Positions 9,504-19,035 of a stretch of 20,343 bases of DNA are shown here, piece by piece. Source of the DNA: Purshia tridentata (lineage: Eukaryota; Streptophyta; Magnoliopsida; Rosales; Rosaceae). The stretch covers positions 1 through 20,343 of the forward strand of contig QANT01003177.1 of assembly GCA_003254885.1 (NCBI GenBank), read 5' to 3'. Numbering within the stretch: the first letter of the stretch is position 1; every line of letters starts with the position of its first letter. The notes under the pieces were generated by a model, which worked only from the letters and a program-made list of their open reading frames with translations, did not search any database and had not been told where the DNA came from. Made by a program: the position numbers and the translations under genes.

Positions 9504-10620
9504 TTCATTGTGTGTTTCATGTAGTTTAGGTGCGTTTTTGCATTCTCATGCATTGTTTTTTTTTTTTTTTTTNTTTTTTTTTTTTTAGGTTTATATATAT
9601 AAAAAAAAAAATTGCATTCCATACATATCATGCTCATAACTTGAGTTGTGCAAGTTATCAATCGAGCTTTTTGATAATCTTGAATAATTTTGATATTCAG
9701 TTGAGTTTATTGTTTTAACATGCTATTTTGCATATCTTGTTAACTCAATAATTCTAACAGTACTTAGAAGCTTAAGAGTCATTTCTTTCACTTTTTGGGA
9801 ACATATTTGTTTATATTTTTGTTAAAACATTGCATTGATGAAAAATCTATGAATTTTTTGCATCTCATTCAAATAATAAAAGAAATGCAGTGGGCTACCT
9901 ATTGGCTAGAGTGAAGCCATCAACGGGGCAAGACATGTTTGGTTGACTCGCTTGAAAAATGCTACCTGTTCTCTAGTGTGTTAGCTTCCATGATTGTGTC
10001 CCCTTGAAAAGGAATATGTTATATATAAAAAGAAAAAATCACTGTGGAGAGTTCTTTTGGGCCAAAATATAACAAAAAAAATGTGTGCCCACCATTTGCA
10101 TTGCATGTTTATTTTCATTTTTCATCTTTTGGTGCATCTAAAATCAAAGCACTTTGTTCTATCTTAAGTTTGTGATTTGTCTCATATGTGTCTTTTGAAT
10201 TCAGTTTGATGTTGTTAAATATAGGCGTCTAATAGCATGAGTATTCAATATCTTGTCTCTTTATTGTAATATTTCTTGATTTATCATAGGCTCAATTTTT
10301 TTTCCTACTCAAATCATACATAATCATTTGATTGTTTGCATGTCTTTATTTAAATTTTTTGCATAAGAAATGTATTTAGGGGGAGCTTTGGTTAATCATA
10401 ATTTTCCTTTAGGACTTTTTTTTTAAAAAAAAATACTTTGTCAAAATTTGTTGGTTTTGGGTTTGGGTCATCATCTGTTTATAGAGTTTTTGAATCAAGT
10501 TGTTGGTTGGAGTATTGATTTTCTTCTCAAATTTTTCCTATACTTAGTTTTTCCTATATTTCTCTTTTGATGCTTTTTCTTTATTGGAATTTGTTGGCAC
10601 TCCCTTTGGCTTTCCTAGCC

Positions 10621-10638
10621 AAAAAGGGAGAGAGATAG
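10621..10638 (+). other. Polypurine tract candidate of Copia element Y
   Basis: An all-purine run apart from the T at 10636. A PPT primes plus-strand synthesis just before a 3' LTR. Here the nested X LTR starts 43 bp later, and the recognisable 3' LTR resumes about 120 bp beyond X, so this may be an upstream copy of the tract rather than the one used. Confidence 0.4.
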
Positions 10639-10675
10639 CTATATTGTAATTGAGTGCATATCGTATATCATATTA

Positions 10676-10680
10676 CACAA
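10676..10680. repeat. Target-site duplication CACAA of the nested X LTR (left)
   Basis: Matches CACAA at 14387-14391. The right side is an A/C-rich stretch, so a chance match is possible. Confidence 0.4.
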
Positions 10681-10877
10681 TGTTTGATATTTTCTTAGAG
10701 TAAATTTAATAAACATTTATTTCAACCCTAAGTATACTTGTAAGTACATGAATCGCAGCGTACCAAATCATGCAAATAACAAGGTCGATCCCAAAAGGAA
10801 TAGGTAAACATACATTAAATCAATTTAACTTATCCACAACTCACATACAGGGCATGGGGGTTTAGATTTAGGTCAAA

Positions 10878-10915
10878 ACACACACACACACTCTAACATA
10901 CACACACACACACTT
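10878..10915. repeat. CA microsatellite
   Basis: Two adjacent (CA)n runs separated by 'ctctaacata', inside the X LTR. Confidence 0.8.
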
Positions 10916-11889
10916 TCATGGCATTGTTAAGCATCAGAATCTGCCATCTAGCAAAGAAAACAAGGAATATGATACCATGCAATTTCAAAAAACTACAAAC
11001 ACAGCGTTTGCCTACCAAAAGCTTTGGCTATTTTCTTTTGGCATTATACCCTCCTTATGCATATACCAGGAGTCTCTTAAACCTACCCTAGCAAGTTAAC
11101 TTGCATGTTCTTAGACAAGCTAGGCCAATCACCCATGCAAGAGTCATTAAGATTTGTGAAGATGACAAACACTAGACCATATATCCGACCAAATTTACAC
11201 TACGCCATCAATGAATACTATTATCACAACCAGTTCTTAATTGATTGTTTATTACTTCTAAAATTGTCATCCTTTTGAGCTTATTCAATTTTATAACAAT
11301 CACTAGATGCTTCATCCTTAAGGTAGCTAAGCTTAAAAGAATCTACACCTAATGCCATTCTAACAGATAATAGGATTTTATGTAAGTACCATCATCATGA
11401 ATTACAAGAACTATAAATAATCATTGATCACATGCTAGAGGATTTTATCTTTATCTTAACAACACATGAAAGTAATTAAGACATAAACATAAAAATAAAA
11501 GGATAAAATAAATATATAAACTACCAATCCATGTCCACACTAATAATTAATTAATTAAAATAAACTTGAAAACATGAAAAAAGGAAGAAGAAGATCACAA
11601 GAAGGTCACTCCATGGCAAGACCGTGCGCGGCTAGGCTAGGGTGCTCTTCCTTGTTGTTGGCAAGGCTTGGGCAGTAAGGTGGGCGTCATTCTTCCTTCT
11701 CCTTGGCACTCTAGGAAAATGGCACTGCTTCTTGGCTTGGCTTCTTGCGGCACTACCCTCTCTTTCTCTCTCCAAACTTACAAGAATATGAAAACTAGGC
11801 TAAAAACTAGAAACCTAAAAGAACTCTCTAAACACTAATTCTGAAAAATAAATGTCTCTCTCTCAAAATTTGTGTGTAAAATAATGAGA

Positions 11890-11894
11890 AAGAG
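11890..11894. repeat. Target-site duplication AAGAG of solo LTR Z (left)
   Basis: AAGAG immediately before TGTCACGCCCCG; an identical AAGAG is at 13832-13836 immediately after ...GGGGTGTTACA. Confidence 0.85.
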
Positions 11895-13831
11895 TGTCAC
11901 GCCCCGACCCTCGGGCACGTGAACACCAACTGAACCTGAAAACTGAAATTAATTCCTGAAGCTGTGGGCCCTTTTTCTGAAACTGTGAGCCATGAATATA
12001 AAATAATTTACTGAAGAACAACTGTAATTTTACAAAACAATTTACATAAAACCAAGTGTAAAACTTTTTACATAAAAATCACAGTGTAAAATAGCTTTCT
12101 GAAACATTGCTGGTCCCACTGCCTCGTCTTCTCTCCACTGTCTCCTCAGCTTGCTTAACCTGCAAAACCAAAACCCTGCACCCAACCACAGGTGCACCGG
12201 GTTTACACACAAACCCGGTAAGCTCACTAGAGCTCGTATGAGTGAAACTACTGTAACCTCAAATTAATAATTCAGTAACATAATCAATTCACAATCCATC
12301 TTAATGCCTCAAGCATAGTCAAACCACAAATCACAAATCATAAACCTTAACCTGATCACCAAATCCTCTAAACTGATCAAATCCTTTGTGATCCTTAATC
12401 CCTAAATATCCTCAATTTAACCTCTAACTGAAAAATCACCTCGAACAATCCACCAGATCCTTACTTGGGATCCAACTAAATCCTTCCATAACTTAGAATC
12501 CTCAATCAACCTTTAGAATCCACTAAATCCTCAATTAAAACCACTGATACTCCGATCTCTTCCTTAATCCCTAAATCCTCGAGATCCCCAGTCCTAGTTC
12601 CGTAACCTCTTAACTAGCAAACAGCAATCAGTCAAACAAGCACAACAATCAAACAAGCAACTGAACTGGAAATTAGTTGAACTTAGATTCACTCAATGTG
12701 ACCGCGCAAAAAGACCGAACTGCCCTTCGTGTCCTTCGTGGCTCCTTTGCTCGGATTCTAAAATCCAACAGCACAACGGCGTCGGAAATACAATTCCCGA
12801 GTCAAGCGCACCTGTTAAGACCAGACAACCCAAGAAACAAACCAAAGTTCACAACCAAGCTAAAAATCACAGAAACGGGCGCGAACCACCACACACGGTG
12901 GCTGCCCGACCCTCGGAAAAACACTCGAAAAGTTCAGATACTCATCCACAGGCTCGGGTGGTTGGCCCGAGGCCAAAAACACTGAAAAGGAGTCGCTGGA
13001 ACCACCACACACGGCGGAACCCGCGGTGGTCAACAGGTGGTCAACTGCCCAAAAACAAAAGTCACTAACGTCAAAAACGGACAACACAAACAGGTAGAGG
13101 AGGTTGAGAGGATCGATTCTCAAACCTGGGTCAACAGCCAAAGGTGGCCGGAAATGGAGGAAAACGGTCGGAGAAGCCGTCGGCACACCCACACTTAATC
13201 CGCCGTCCACGGCGGTCCCACGGGTCAATCGAACCCACCAACACGCTGGGCTCGACGAGAGGAAGAGATCTGGGGAGGTGGGAGGTCGCGTCGTCGTCGG
13301 TAACGTTGCGATCGCCGCCGATCACCCACGGTGCGCGATTTGGAGCCCGAGTTCTGGGCTGTTTCACGGGAAACCGCCACCACCGGAAGGAAGAGGGAGG
13401 AGGGGCGACCACGGGAAGCCAAGAATCGGCTTCAGCCGCCGCCAGACGCGCCCCCACGCACCGGCGAAAGTCACGGCTGGAGGAGGGGTCACGAGAGGGA
13501 GAAGCTTCTGGAGAGGAGAGAGAAACTGAGGTGCTTTTTGGGGTTTTGGGCTTTTAAAAACCAATTTGTCCTTCTCTGCACATGTCCGTAACTTTCAAAC
13601 CGTAGCTCCGTTTGACGCGTGCTACGTGTCTACGAACTCGTGAGAACGAGAACTTTCTAACGAACCCAAAGTCAAAGCAAAAAGTCCTCCCAAACATAAA
13701 GTCAACTTTTGCCCCTTTAAAATCAACTTAAAATTTTTGAAAAACGCCCAAAATGTTTTACTTTTTAAATAAAATCCCAAAAACCTTTAAAAAGCTTTTC
13801 AAAACCCCTTTGGAAAGTGCGGGGTGTTACA
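11895..13831 (-). mobile_element. Solo LTR Z (TGTAACACCCC type), nested in the X LTR
   Basis: A 1,937-bp unit bounded by TGTCACGCCCCG and CGGGGTGTTACA, near-perfect inverted termini, with an exact 5-bp AAGAG duplication outside. The orientation is called minus because its minus-strand start region (13831 downward) matches the U3-like start of family L, including 'GAGCTACGGTTTGAAA', 'ACGAGTTCGTAGACACGTAGC' and repeated GTTGACTTT. It has one copy of the U3 module that family L carries twice. A GC-rich segment (13100-13550) creates overlapping ORFs on both strands with no conserved frame; these are not genes. No gag or pol is present, hence a solo LTR, probably Ty3/Gypsy by terminus type. Confidence 0.85.
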
Positions 13832-13836
13832 AAGAG
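13832..13836. repeat. Target-site duplication AAGAG of solo LTR Z (right)
   Basis: Partner of 11890-11894. Removing Z and one copy rejoins the X LTR just downstream of its TATA box. Confidence 0.85.
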
Positions 13837-13840
13837 ATTC

Positions 13841-13850
13841 CTTTATATAG
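13841..13850 (-). promoter_or_regulatory. TATA box of nested X LTR
   Basis: Minus-strand CTATATAAAG aligns with CTATATAAG of the left X copy. LTR Z inserted directly downstream, separating the TATA box from the leader, which should disable this promoter. Confidence 0.55.
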
Positions 13851-14137
13851 GAGTGAGGAGGCAAGGTTTCCTTGGCCTCTAAGGACTTGGATTTGCAACA
13901 CTTAAGGAATTAGAATTAGGGTTTTCCCTTCATGGGCTTGCGCTAAGGGGGTCACTTAAGCCCACCTTGCCGTGCGCCTCTCCTTGTTTGTGCCCTAGTG
14001 CATGCATGTCCTCCTCAAGGCCCATTTCTCTTGTGTAGTTGACTTGAGCCCATTGACATGAAGAAGCTTTTAGAACCTTTTGACTTTGACCAAATCTTCC
14101 TTGGTCCTACTAGGAAACTTTGTCCAAATAGGGTTAG

Positions 14138-14278
14138 GTTTTCCTAGTCTAATTAGGATTAAGTTTTCCTAGTCTAACTATGATTTATTTTTCCTAGTCT
14201 AACTAGGATTTTTTTCCTAGTATGGCTAGGATTCCTTGTTTGAGTATGATTTTAGCTTCCCTAGTTCCATTAGGATTT
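14138..14278. repeat. Degenerate CTAG-palindrome tandem repeat in X LTR
   Basis: About five units of roughly 25 bp built on TTTTCCTAGTCTAACTAGGAT. The core CCTAGTCTAACTAGG is itself an inverted repeat with a 3-bp centre. The left X copy does not show this part because its 5' end is cut. Confidence 0.65.
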
Positions 14279-14386
14279 CTTCAGTTTTTCTAGTTTGATC
14301 AAAAATTGTCCAATTTTAGCTCTTTTGGCTTCTTTCATCATAATTTCTTCATTTGACCTACAAAATACAAAAACAAAGCAAAAACA

Positions 14387-14391
14387 CACAA
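14387..14391. repeat. Target-site duplication CACAA of the nested X LTR (right)
   Basis: Pairs with 10676-10680; it is the support for placing the X end at 14386. Confidence 0.4.
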
Positions 14392-14509
14392 AACGCCAAG
14401 TTCTAGCACTCCAGGTTAAGGAATTAGCATATAAAAACATGCACAAATGCACACTCAACACACCACTTTGTGTTTCATGGGTTTTGTGTTTGTGAGTATT
14501 TTCTTGCAG

Positions 14510-15741
14510 TGTTATTAAATGTGGACTTTTATAGAGTTGGGTCTTGTCATGGATTTTCATAATACTATATTAGTTTGGATTAAGTGGGTCAAGTGTTGGT
14601 TTTAATCGAAGATTAAAGTGAAGCAAAATTCGAGGTTCAAGTGTTGATCAAGTTGTGTCTCAATATTCAATTCTTATTAGGATCAAGGTAATATGTCTTA
14701 GAGACCATGCATGCATTTTAGATGATTAGAAATTTATCCATATGTCTTTAAATGTGTTTTAATCTCTTTGGGTCTGAAAAAAGATGTTTAAAATTGTTTT
14801 AAAAAGGTTTTCGGTCTGAGAGGATCAATCCCACGCTTCAGAGGATCGATCCCATTCACCAAAGGACCGATCCCATGGATTAGAAAATCAGTCCTATGGG
14901 TCAGAGGACCAGTCCCATAGTGGCTTTTNTTTTTTTTTTTTTTGGCTTCCAGAGGACCGAACCCATGATTTAGAGGACTAGTCCTACGTGTGATTTTTGC
15001 AATTTTTTGTTATAAGTCTAAGTTTTTTAAGGTTTAAAAGTCCTTATTTTTTGTTTCCTAGGTTATTAGGGTTTGTCTCTAATAAATAGATTGTTTTAAT
15101 CTTAAATCAAGTCAGCTCACTTATATTATACAATTTGAGAGTTGTACATTCTAGGGTTTAGTGTGTGTGGTTTTTATTAATTCTATGACCATCCTATTTG
15201 CATAAACACTAATCATGCATATAAGATAGTTCATCATGCAATGAACAGATAGGTTGAAGAGATAGTTCATTGTGAATCTATTCAATCCATCACATTCATT
15301 CATACATCCTATATCTTTGATTGAACTCTGAGCATCAAGATTGAAGTTGTGTTCTTAATCTATTGTCCTTAGGTCACCAACGAGAAGGTCTCTACAAAAT
15401 TCAAGTGATCGAAGAGATGCAAGTGGCATGAGATCAGTTTTTACTTTTTTAGGAAGGAATCTAGATTAGTTTGGATCGAGTCACTGGTTGTAACTATTTA
15501 GGCATTATATTGGATTTTTTATTTGGATCAAGTCTCACGGTTTTTCCTAGTTAAGGGTTTTCCGCGTTAACAAATTACTTATGTTCTTGTGTGTTTGATT
15601 AATTGTTTGTTTAAGTTAATTTGATATTAATCCGCTACTTAATAATATCTTGATAATTTTTTTAATTGGGTAAATTGTTGATAAAGCCTATTCATCTCCC
15701 TCCCCTCTAGGCTTATTTAGTGATCTAACTAGAGAATTTTA
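14510..15741 (+). repeat. 3' LTR of Copia element Y
   Basis: Direct repeat of 6198-7396. The end AACTAGAGAATTTTA corresponds to AACTAGGGAATTTCA of the 5' LTR, so the terminal CA has become TA; the CTTCA duplication follows at once. The start at TGTTATT (14510) is tentative, since clear alignment begins only near 14549. It carries five contiguous 21-bp repeats against three in the 5' LTR, plus a poly-T tract with an N at 14929. Confidence 0.75.
14821..14994 (+). repeat. 21-bp tandem repeat in 3' LTR of Y
   Basis: Five contiguous units of exactly 21 bp (14821-14925), pattern AGGAYCRRTCCCAT..., then a T-rich interruption with an N, then two more units (14953-14994). The homologous 5' LTR tract has three units (6498-6560) before its interruption. 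Confidence 0.85.
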
Positions 15742-15746
15742 CTTCA
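15742..15746. repeat. Target-site duplication CTTCA, right of Copia element Y
   Basis: Pairs with 6193-6197. Confidence 0.75.
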
Positions 15747-16428
15747 AAGAATGGGAATTGTGAAAAACTATGAAAGAATGCAGGAGTTGTATTTATCTCC
15801 TCTCTTCAATGCTTCATTCATTATTGTAGAATGAAATTTAGTTTTACCACAAAAACAATTTAGAGCTTTGTCTTTTATTCATATGTATCTGTTTGAGTAT
15901 GTGTTTGCCATAAAATGCTTATATCTCATGTCTAGTTAATAAAGAAATATTGATGTCAATGTTTATATAGCAACTTTTTATAAACCCCCTAACTACCAAA
16001 AAACTTTTTCTAACCCCCATCTATTTAGAAACTCTCCCAAAACCCTCTAAAACTTATAATACCTCTTTTACCCTTCTGACGTGTGCACTGACACGCACTG
16101 ACACGCACTGACGCGACCAGTGTAATTGTATTTCAATACGGTTACACTAAAATACAATTACACTTCAATACAGTTACACTATCACTAGAATTGAAACTGA
16201 ATTTTAAAAAAACAGTTATACTGAAATTGAATTTCAGGTATGCAATTACACTAAAAAAATAACTACAAATAATTACACCATTATTTTTCAGGAAAAAAAA
16301 AGCTATAATTACATCATTACATTGAATTCAATTCCACACAAAATAATTTCATTAAAAAACAGTTTCACTAAAAATTAAATTCAGTTTTAGTGAACTCAAG
16401 TTTAGTTTCACTAAATGCACTCACACAC
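15747..16428. other. Host flank: AT-rich DNA passing into AC-rich degenerate repeats, no gene seen
   Basis: A 10-bp repeat (ACACGCACTG) runs through 16081-16114. From about 16118 the sequence is made of scrambled words such as 'ATACAGTTACACT' and 'AACTGAATTTC' in both orientations. The same words continue on the other side of the solo LTR (19100-19440), so both sides belonged to one locus before insertion. Confidence 0.6.
16424..16428. repeat. Target-site duplication CACAC of solo LTR C (left)
   Basis: Matches CACAC at 19100-19104. The flanks are CA-rich, so the match alone is weak; the TG...CA ends make it credible. Confidence 0.55.
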
Positions 16429-16788
16429 TGTAACAGCTCGTACCTTCCTAAGTAAATTTTTAAAGTGGGCCCAGAGTTGACTTTTGGTTCTAGTAAGATT
16501 TTAATTTTGACCTTGGGTCCGTTAAGAAGGCCTCGAGGTCACGGGTTCGTTGACAGGCGGCATGTCCCGTTTAGAGCTACGGTTAGAAAGTTAGGAACGT
16601 GATAAGAAACCCAAAGGTTGACTTTTTAAATTGTTCGGATTTTAGATTTGACTTTAACATGGTTGCGTAGAGCTCAACTCTACGAGACCGTAGACATATA
16701 ACATGCGTCGTTTGGAGTTACGGTTTGAAAAATACGGACGTTTAAAGTAAGGGGCGAACTTGTAATTTTGGTGAAGTGGCGTTTAACT

Positions 16789-16806
16789 TTCCAGAAAATT
16801 CTAGAA
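16789..16806. promoter_or_regulatory. Perfect four-pentamer heat-shock element in LTR C
   Basis: TTCCAGAAAATTCTAGAA fits nTTCnnGAAnnTTCnnGAAn at every fixed base. It differs from the LTR A site only in unconstrained spacer positions (TT/AA, TG/TA). Seven to twenty-five bases downstream is TCTTTATTTCTCTCTCC, a conserved TTTATTT plus CT-rich stretch that may be the core promoter. Heat induction is inferred from the motif. Confidence 0.6.
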
Positions 16807-17108
16807 TCTTTTCCTCTCTTTATTTCTCTCTCCTCTTCCCTTCCCCACATGCAGAACACCACCCCCCAGCCCGTGACTTCCCTCCGACCCCTCTCCCTGC
16901 GCGCGACCACCCAGCACTCCTCCGGCCAACCCAGCCTCCACCGGCGACTTACCAGCTGCTGGCCAACCACCCCAGTCTTCCCCCTCGCCGACCATCGCTC
17001 CCACGCGCAGCAAGAGCTCGAAAAGCCCAGCTGCTCGCGAGTTTCTTCTGTCGATTCCGGGTGAGTCTGACGACGATTAGCTTGAGTTTTTGGTTAGTTT
17101 TCTTCCTC

Positions 17109-17640
17109 CTTCTATGGGCTTTCCTTTCCCTCTAAATTGGTCATCCAATTTTAAGAAATTGTGGAAGATGGAAATTGGGATTTAACACCCATTTCGAGTC
17201 CCTTTAGAAAACTGATTTTTGGGTGATATTCTGAGGTTGGTTTGGGCAATAATCACTCCTAGGAACTATCAATTGAAGGTTAGATTGAGGAATTTTAAGG
17301 AATTTTGAGAAATTGGAAAGTTGGGGAATTTAGGGTTATGCCATTTCAGGTTTGGCTTGGGTTTTGCAATCTACAATAAATTGTGAAGTGTTTTGGGTAA
17401 TTTCCATATTTAGGAACCTCTAATTGAAGATTGGAATGAGGAATTTGGAAAATATTGAGGAAATTGAAAGTTTGATAGTTAGGGCTTAGGTCCATTTCTG
17501 GATTTCGAGAAATCTAAGGTGTTCGTGGAGATTTAATTACAATTGTTAGGGATTTTCGCCCTTAGGAATAATTAATTGGTGTTTAGAATGGTTAGTTCGA
17601 AGAAATTTGAGAAATGGTGATTTTGGGGTGAAATTGGACA
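17109..17640 (+). repeat. About 151-bp tandem modules inside LTR C
   Basis: Anchors 'TAGGAAC/T..AATTG...GAGGAATTT...GAAATTG...CCATTTC' begin at 17260, 17411 and 17563 (spacings 151 and 152), and a more diverged unit precedes them. The inverted copy A has the same anchors near 318, 471 and 623, so the array predates the spread of the family. Confidence 0.7.
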
Positions 17641-18333
17641 CTTATTGGTTGTCGAAACGACACTCGAACGACCCTCAGTCGAGTTATGTAGTAATGGAAG
17701 TTGTTTGGGGAAAATTTAATGGATAAAAATGAGCTAGTGGCATTGGATTTTGAGTCGAGAAGAAAATTAAGTTGGGTTATAGTTTGAATTTAGAATTGTG
17801 GAGCGAAAGGCCTAGAACTCACACACTCTAGTTTTTTAGTTATTATTCTGAATATTATTCTAACGAAAATTATTCTTATTTTAGGCGATACTCCCGAGAC
17901 TCGAGACGATCCAGCCAGAGACCAAAGCTAGGCTATCTCTGTGAGTGGACTTGTTTTTATAAATATTTATGTTCATTTAACAATTATTATAGCATTGATT
18001 TAATTTATAGAATTGATTTGAGTTTTCTTTGAGTATTTCATGTGAGATTAGTAATCTTTAATAGTTGATCTACGAAAAGATTGGACATGTTTTAGTTTTC
18101 TCATTTCAGTGTTTCATGCCCGAGTTTTTGAGAATATGTTGGATTTCAAAGGCTGATGGTTCTAAGGATTTTATCAGTTGTGGTTTTGAGGTTTAAAAGT
18201 GGTTTTAAAATGCCATGTAAGTACCCAACTATAGATCAATTCAGTAAGGTCTTTGGGACCCATCATGACACACACATAGGTTTTGGGCCGTGTGTTGCGT
18301 TGCCTCGCCCTTTGGGGGCAGCTCTACGTGCAC

Positions 18334-18449
18334 GTATGACCAGTTAGATTTGCCCTGCCTGTATGATGCAGAATTTCATACAGGTGTATGGCCAGATAGA
18401 TTTGCCTTGCTTGTACGGCGCAGCATTCCATACAAGTGCACGGCCAGTT
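18334..18449 (+). repeat. 52-bp tandem repeat carrying hairpins in LTR C
   Basis: Units start at 18334, 18386 and 18438 (third partial). Unit 1 has a perfect 9-bp stem CCTGTATGA/TCATACAGG (18358-18366 and 18376-18384). Unit 2 has CTTGTACGG/CCATACAAG (18410-18418 and 18428-18436) with the same 9-nt loop length. Two stem positions differ between units in both arms so that pairing is kept; one position is a mismatch in unit 2. Confidence 0.7.
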
Positions 18450-19035
18450 CTCCAGGGTGCTTGGATGGTGGTTTTTATGTTTTACTTCTCAGAAACTTGG
18501 AATTTTAGAAAGTTTTGTGTTCTGCTACTAAATTGATTTGAAATCCTTTTGGAACAGTTTTAGAAAGAGCTTTAAAACTTGGGGATTTTAAAGAGAGAGA
18601 CGTGAGGTCTTAGTGCCCAATTATTTTTATAGTTTGCCATAATAAATGGATTTTTTTTTATAATTTAAGTTTAAACACTTGTTATCTTCGTCCACTCATT
18701 GAGTTATCTCACTAGTTTTACCCTTTATTGTTGCTTTCAATTTTCCCTCTAGGTTGTAGCGGTGGAACGGTCGAGCCAAAGACATCGAGGCAATCTAGTA
18801 ACTTTTGTAACTTGTAGGCGCCTAGTTATCCCTGTAAATTTTATTTCTTTGGTTAAAATTTGAGCACCGCTCTGATAATTTAATGAATACTTAATTAGTT
18901 GCTTTTAAACCTTGGGTCGGAGACTCCTTGTTTGTCGTAGAGGTGTTGTCGTTTAGAAGTGCTTTTGGCAGGTCTCTTGAAAAGGGTTAGTCCAATTTCA
19001 GGGGAGGTTCTGCCGAATTTTCGGTAGCAGTTTCA

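Larger units (their letters stand above)
9504..10680 (+). other. Noncoding 3' internal region of Copia element Y
   Basis: AT-rich, with no ORF worth calling. It contains a long poly-T tract interrupted by an N (9556-9586, N at 9573), 'attta-GGGGGAG-c' near 10378 and AAAAAGGGAGAGAGATAG at 10621-10638. The last two resemble the polypurine-tract region before the 3' LTR of SIRE-like elements. The whole pol region expected between gag and this segment is absent. Confidence 0.55.
10681..14386 (-). mobile_element. Solo family-X LTR nested in Y, itself split by LTR Z
   Basis: On the minus strand it would run from TGTTTTTGC (14386) to ...ATCAAACA (10681). A CACAA duplication is at 10676-10680 and 14387-14391. 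Without the Z insertion and its duplicated 5 bp it is about 1.76 kb. It is homologous to the left X copy (2518-3719) in opposite orientation, sharing the TATA box, leader, AATAAA and terminal CTCTAAGAAAA. No internal region or second LTR is present, so it is read as a solo LTR. An alternative outer end at 14460 (minus-strand TGTTGAGTG, flank CACCA against CACAA) cannot be excluded because the area is low in complexity. Confidence 0.55.
6198..15741 (+). mobile_element. Copia-type LTR retrotransposon Y (SIRE/Maximus-like), pol missing, with nested insertions
   Basis: The boundaries rest on two direct-repeat LTRs (6198-7396 and about 14510-15741), a matching 5-bp TSD (CTTCA), a primer-binding-site remnant after the 5' LTR, and a gag remnant in between. 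Protease, integrase, RT and RNase H are absent; after gag the sequence goes straight into an AT-rich noncoding part with polypurine tracts (10378-10384 and 10621-10638). A UBN2-type gag followed by a first zinc knuckle, a long coiled-coil-like part and a second CHHC knuckle is typical of the SIRE/Maximus lineage. LTR divergence (by eye roughly 10% with indels) implies an old insertion. About 3.7 kb of it (10681 to about 14386) is later nested elements. It could be a gag-only non-autonomous family or an internally deleted copy. Confidence 0.8.

Noticed and set aside
12860..13591. Many overlapping ORFs on both strands
   Set aside because: All are within the GC-rich part of solo LTR Z, with no recognisable domain and no consistent frame.
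16081..16430. Short repeated words resembling a CRISPR-like array
   Set aside because: Units are 10-13 bp, irregular, in both orientations and without unique spacers; the setting is a plant transposon region.
16776..17135. Proline-rich 119-residue plus-strand ORF in LTR C
   Set aside because: It begins at GTG, not ATG, and the other family-L copies do not preserve the frame; best explained by composition of the CT-rich leader.
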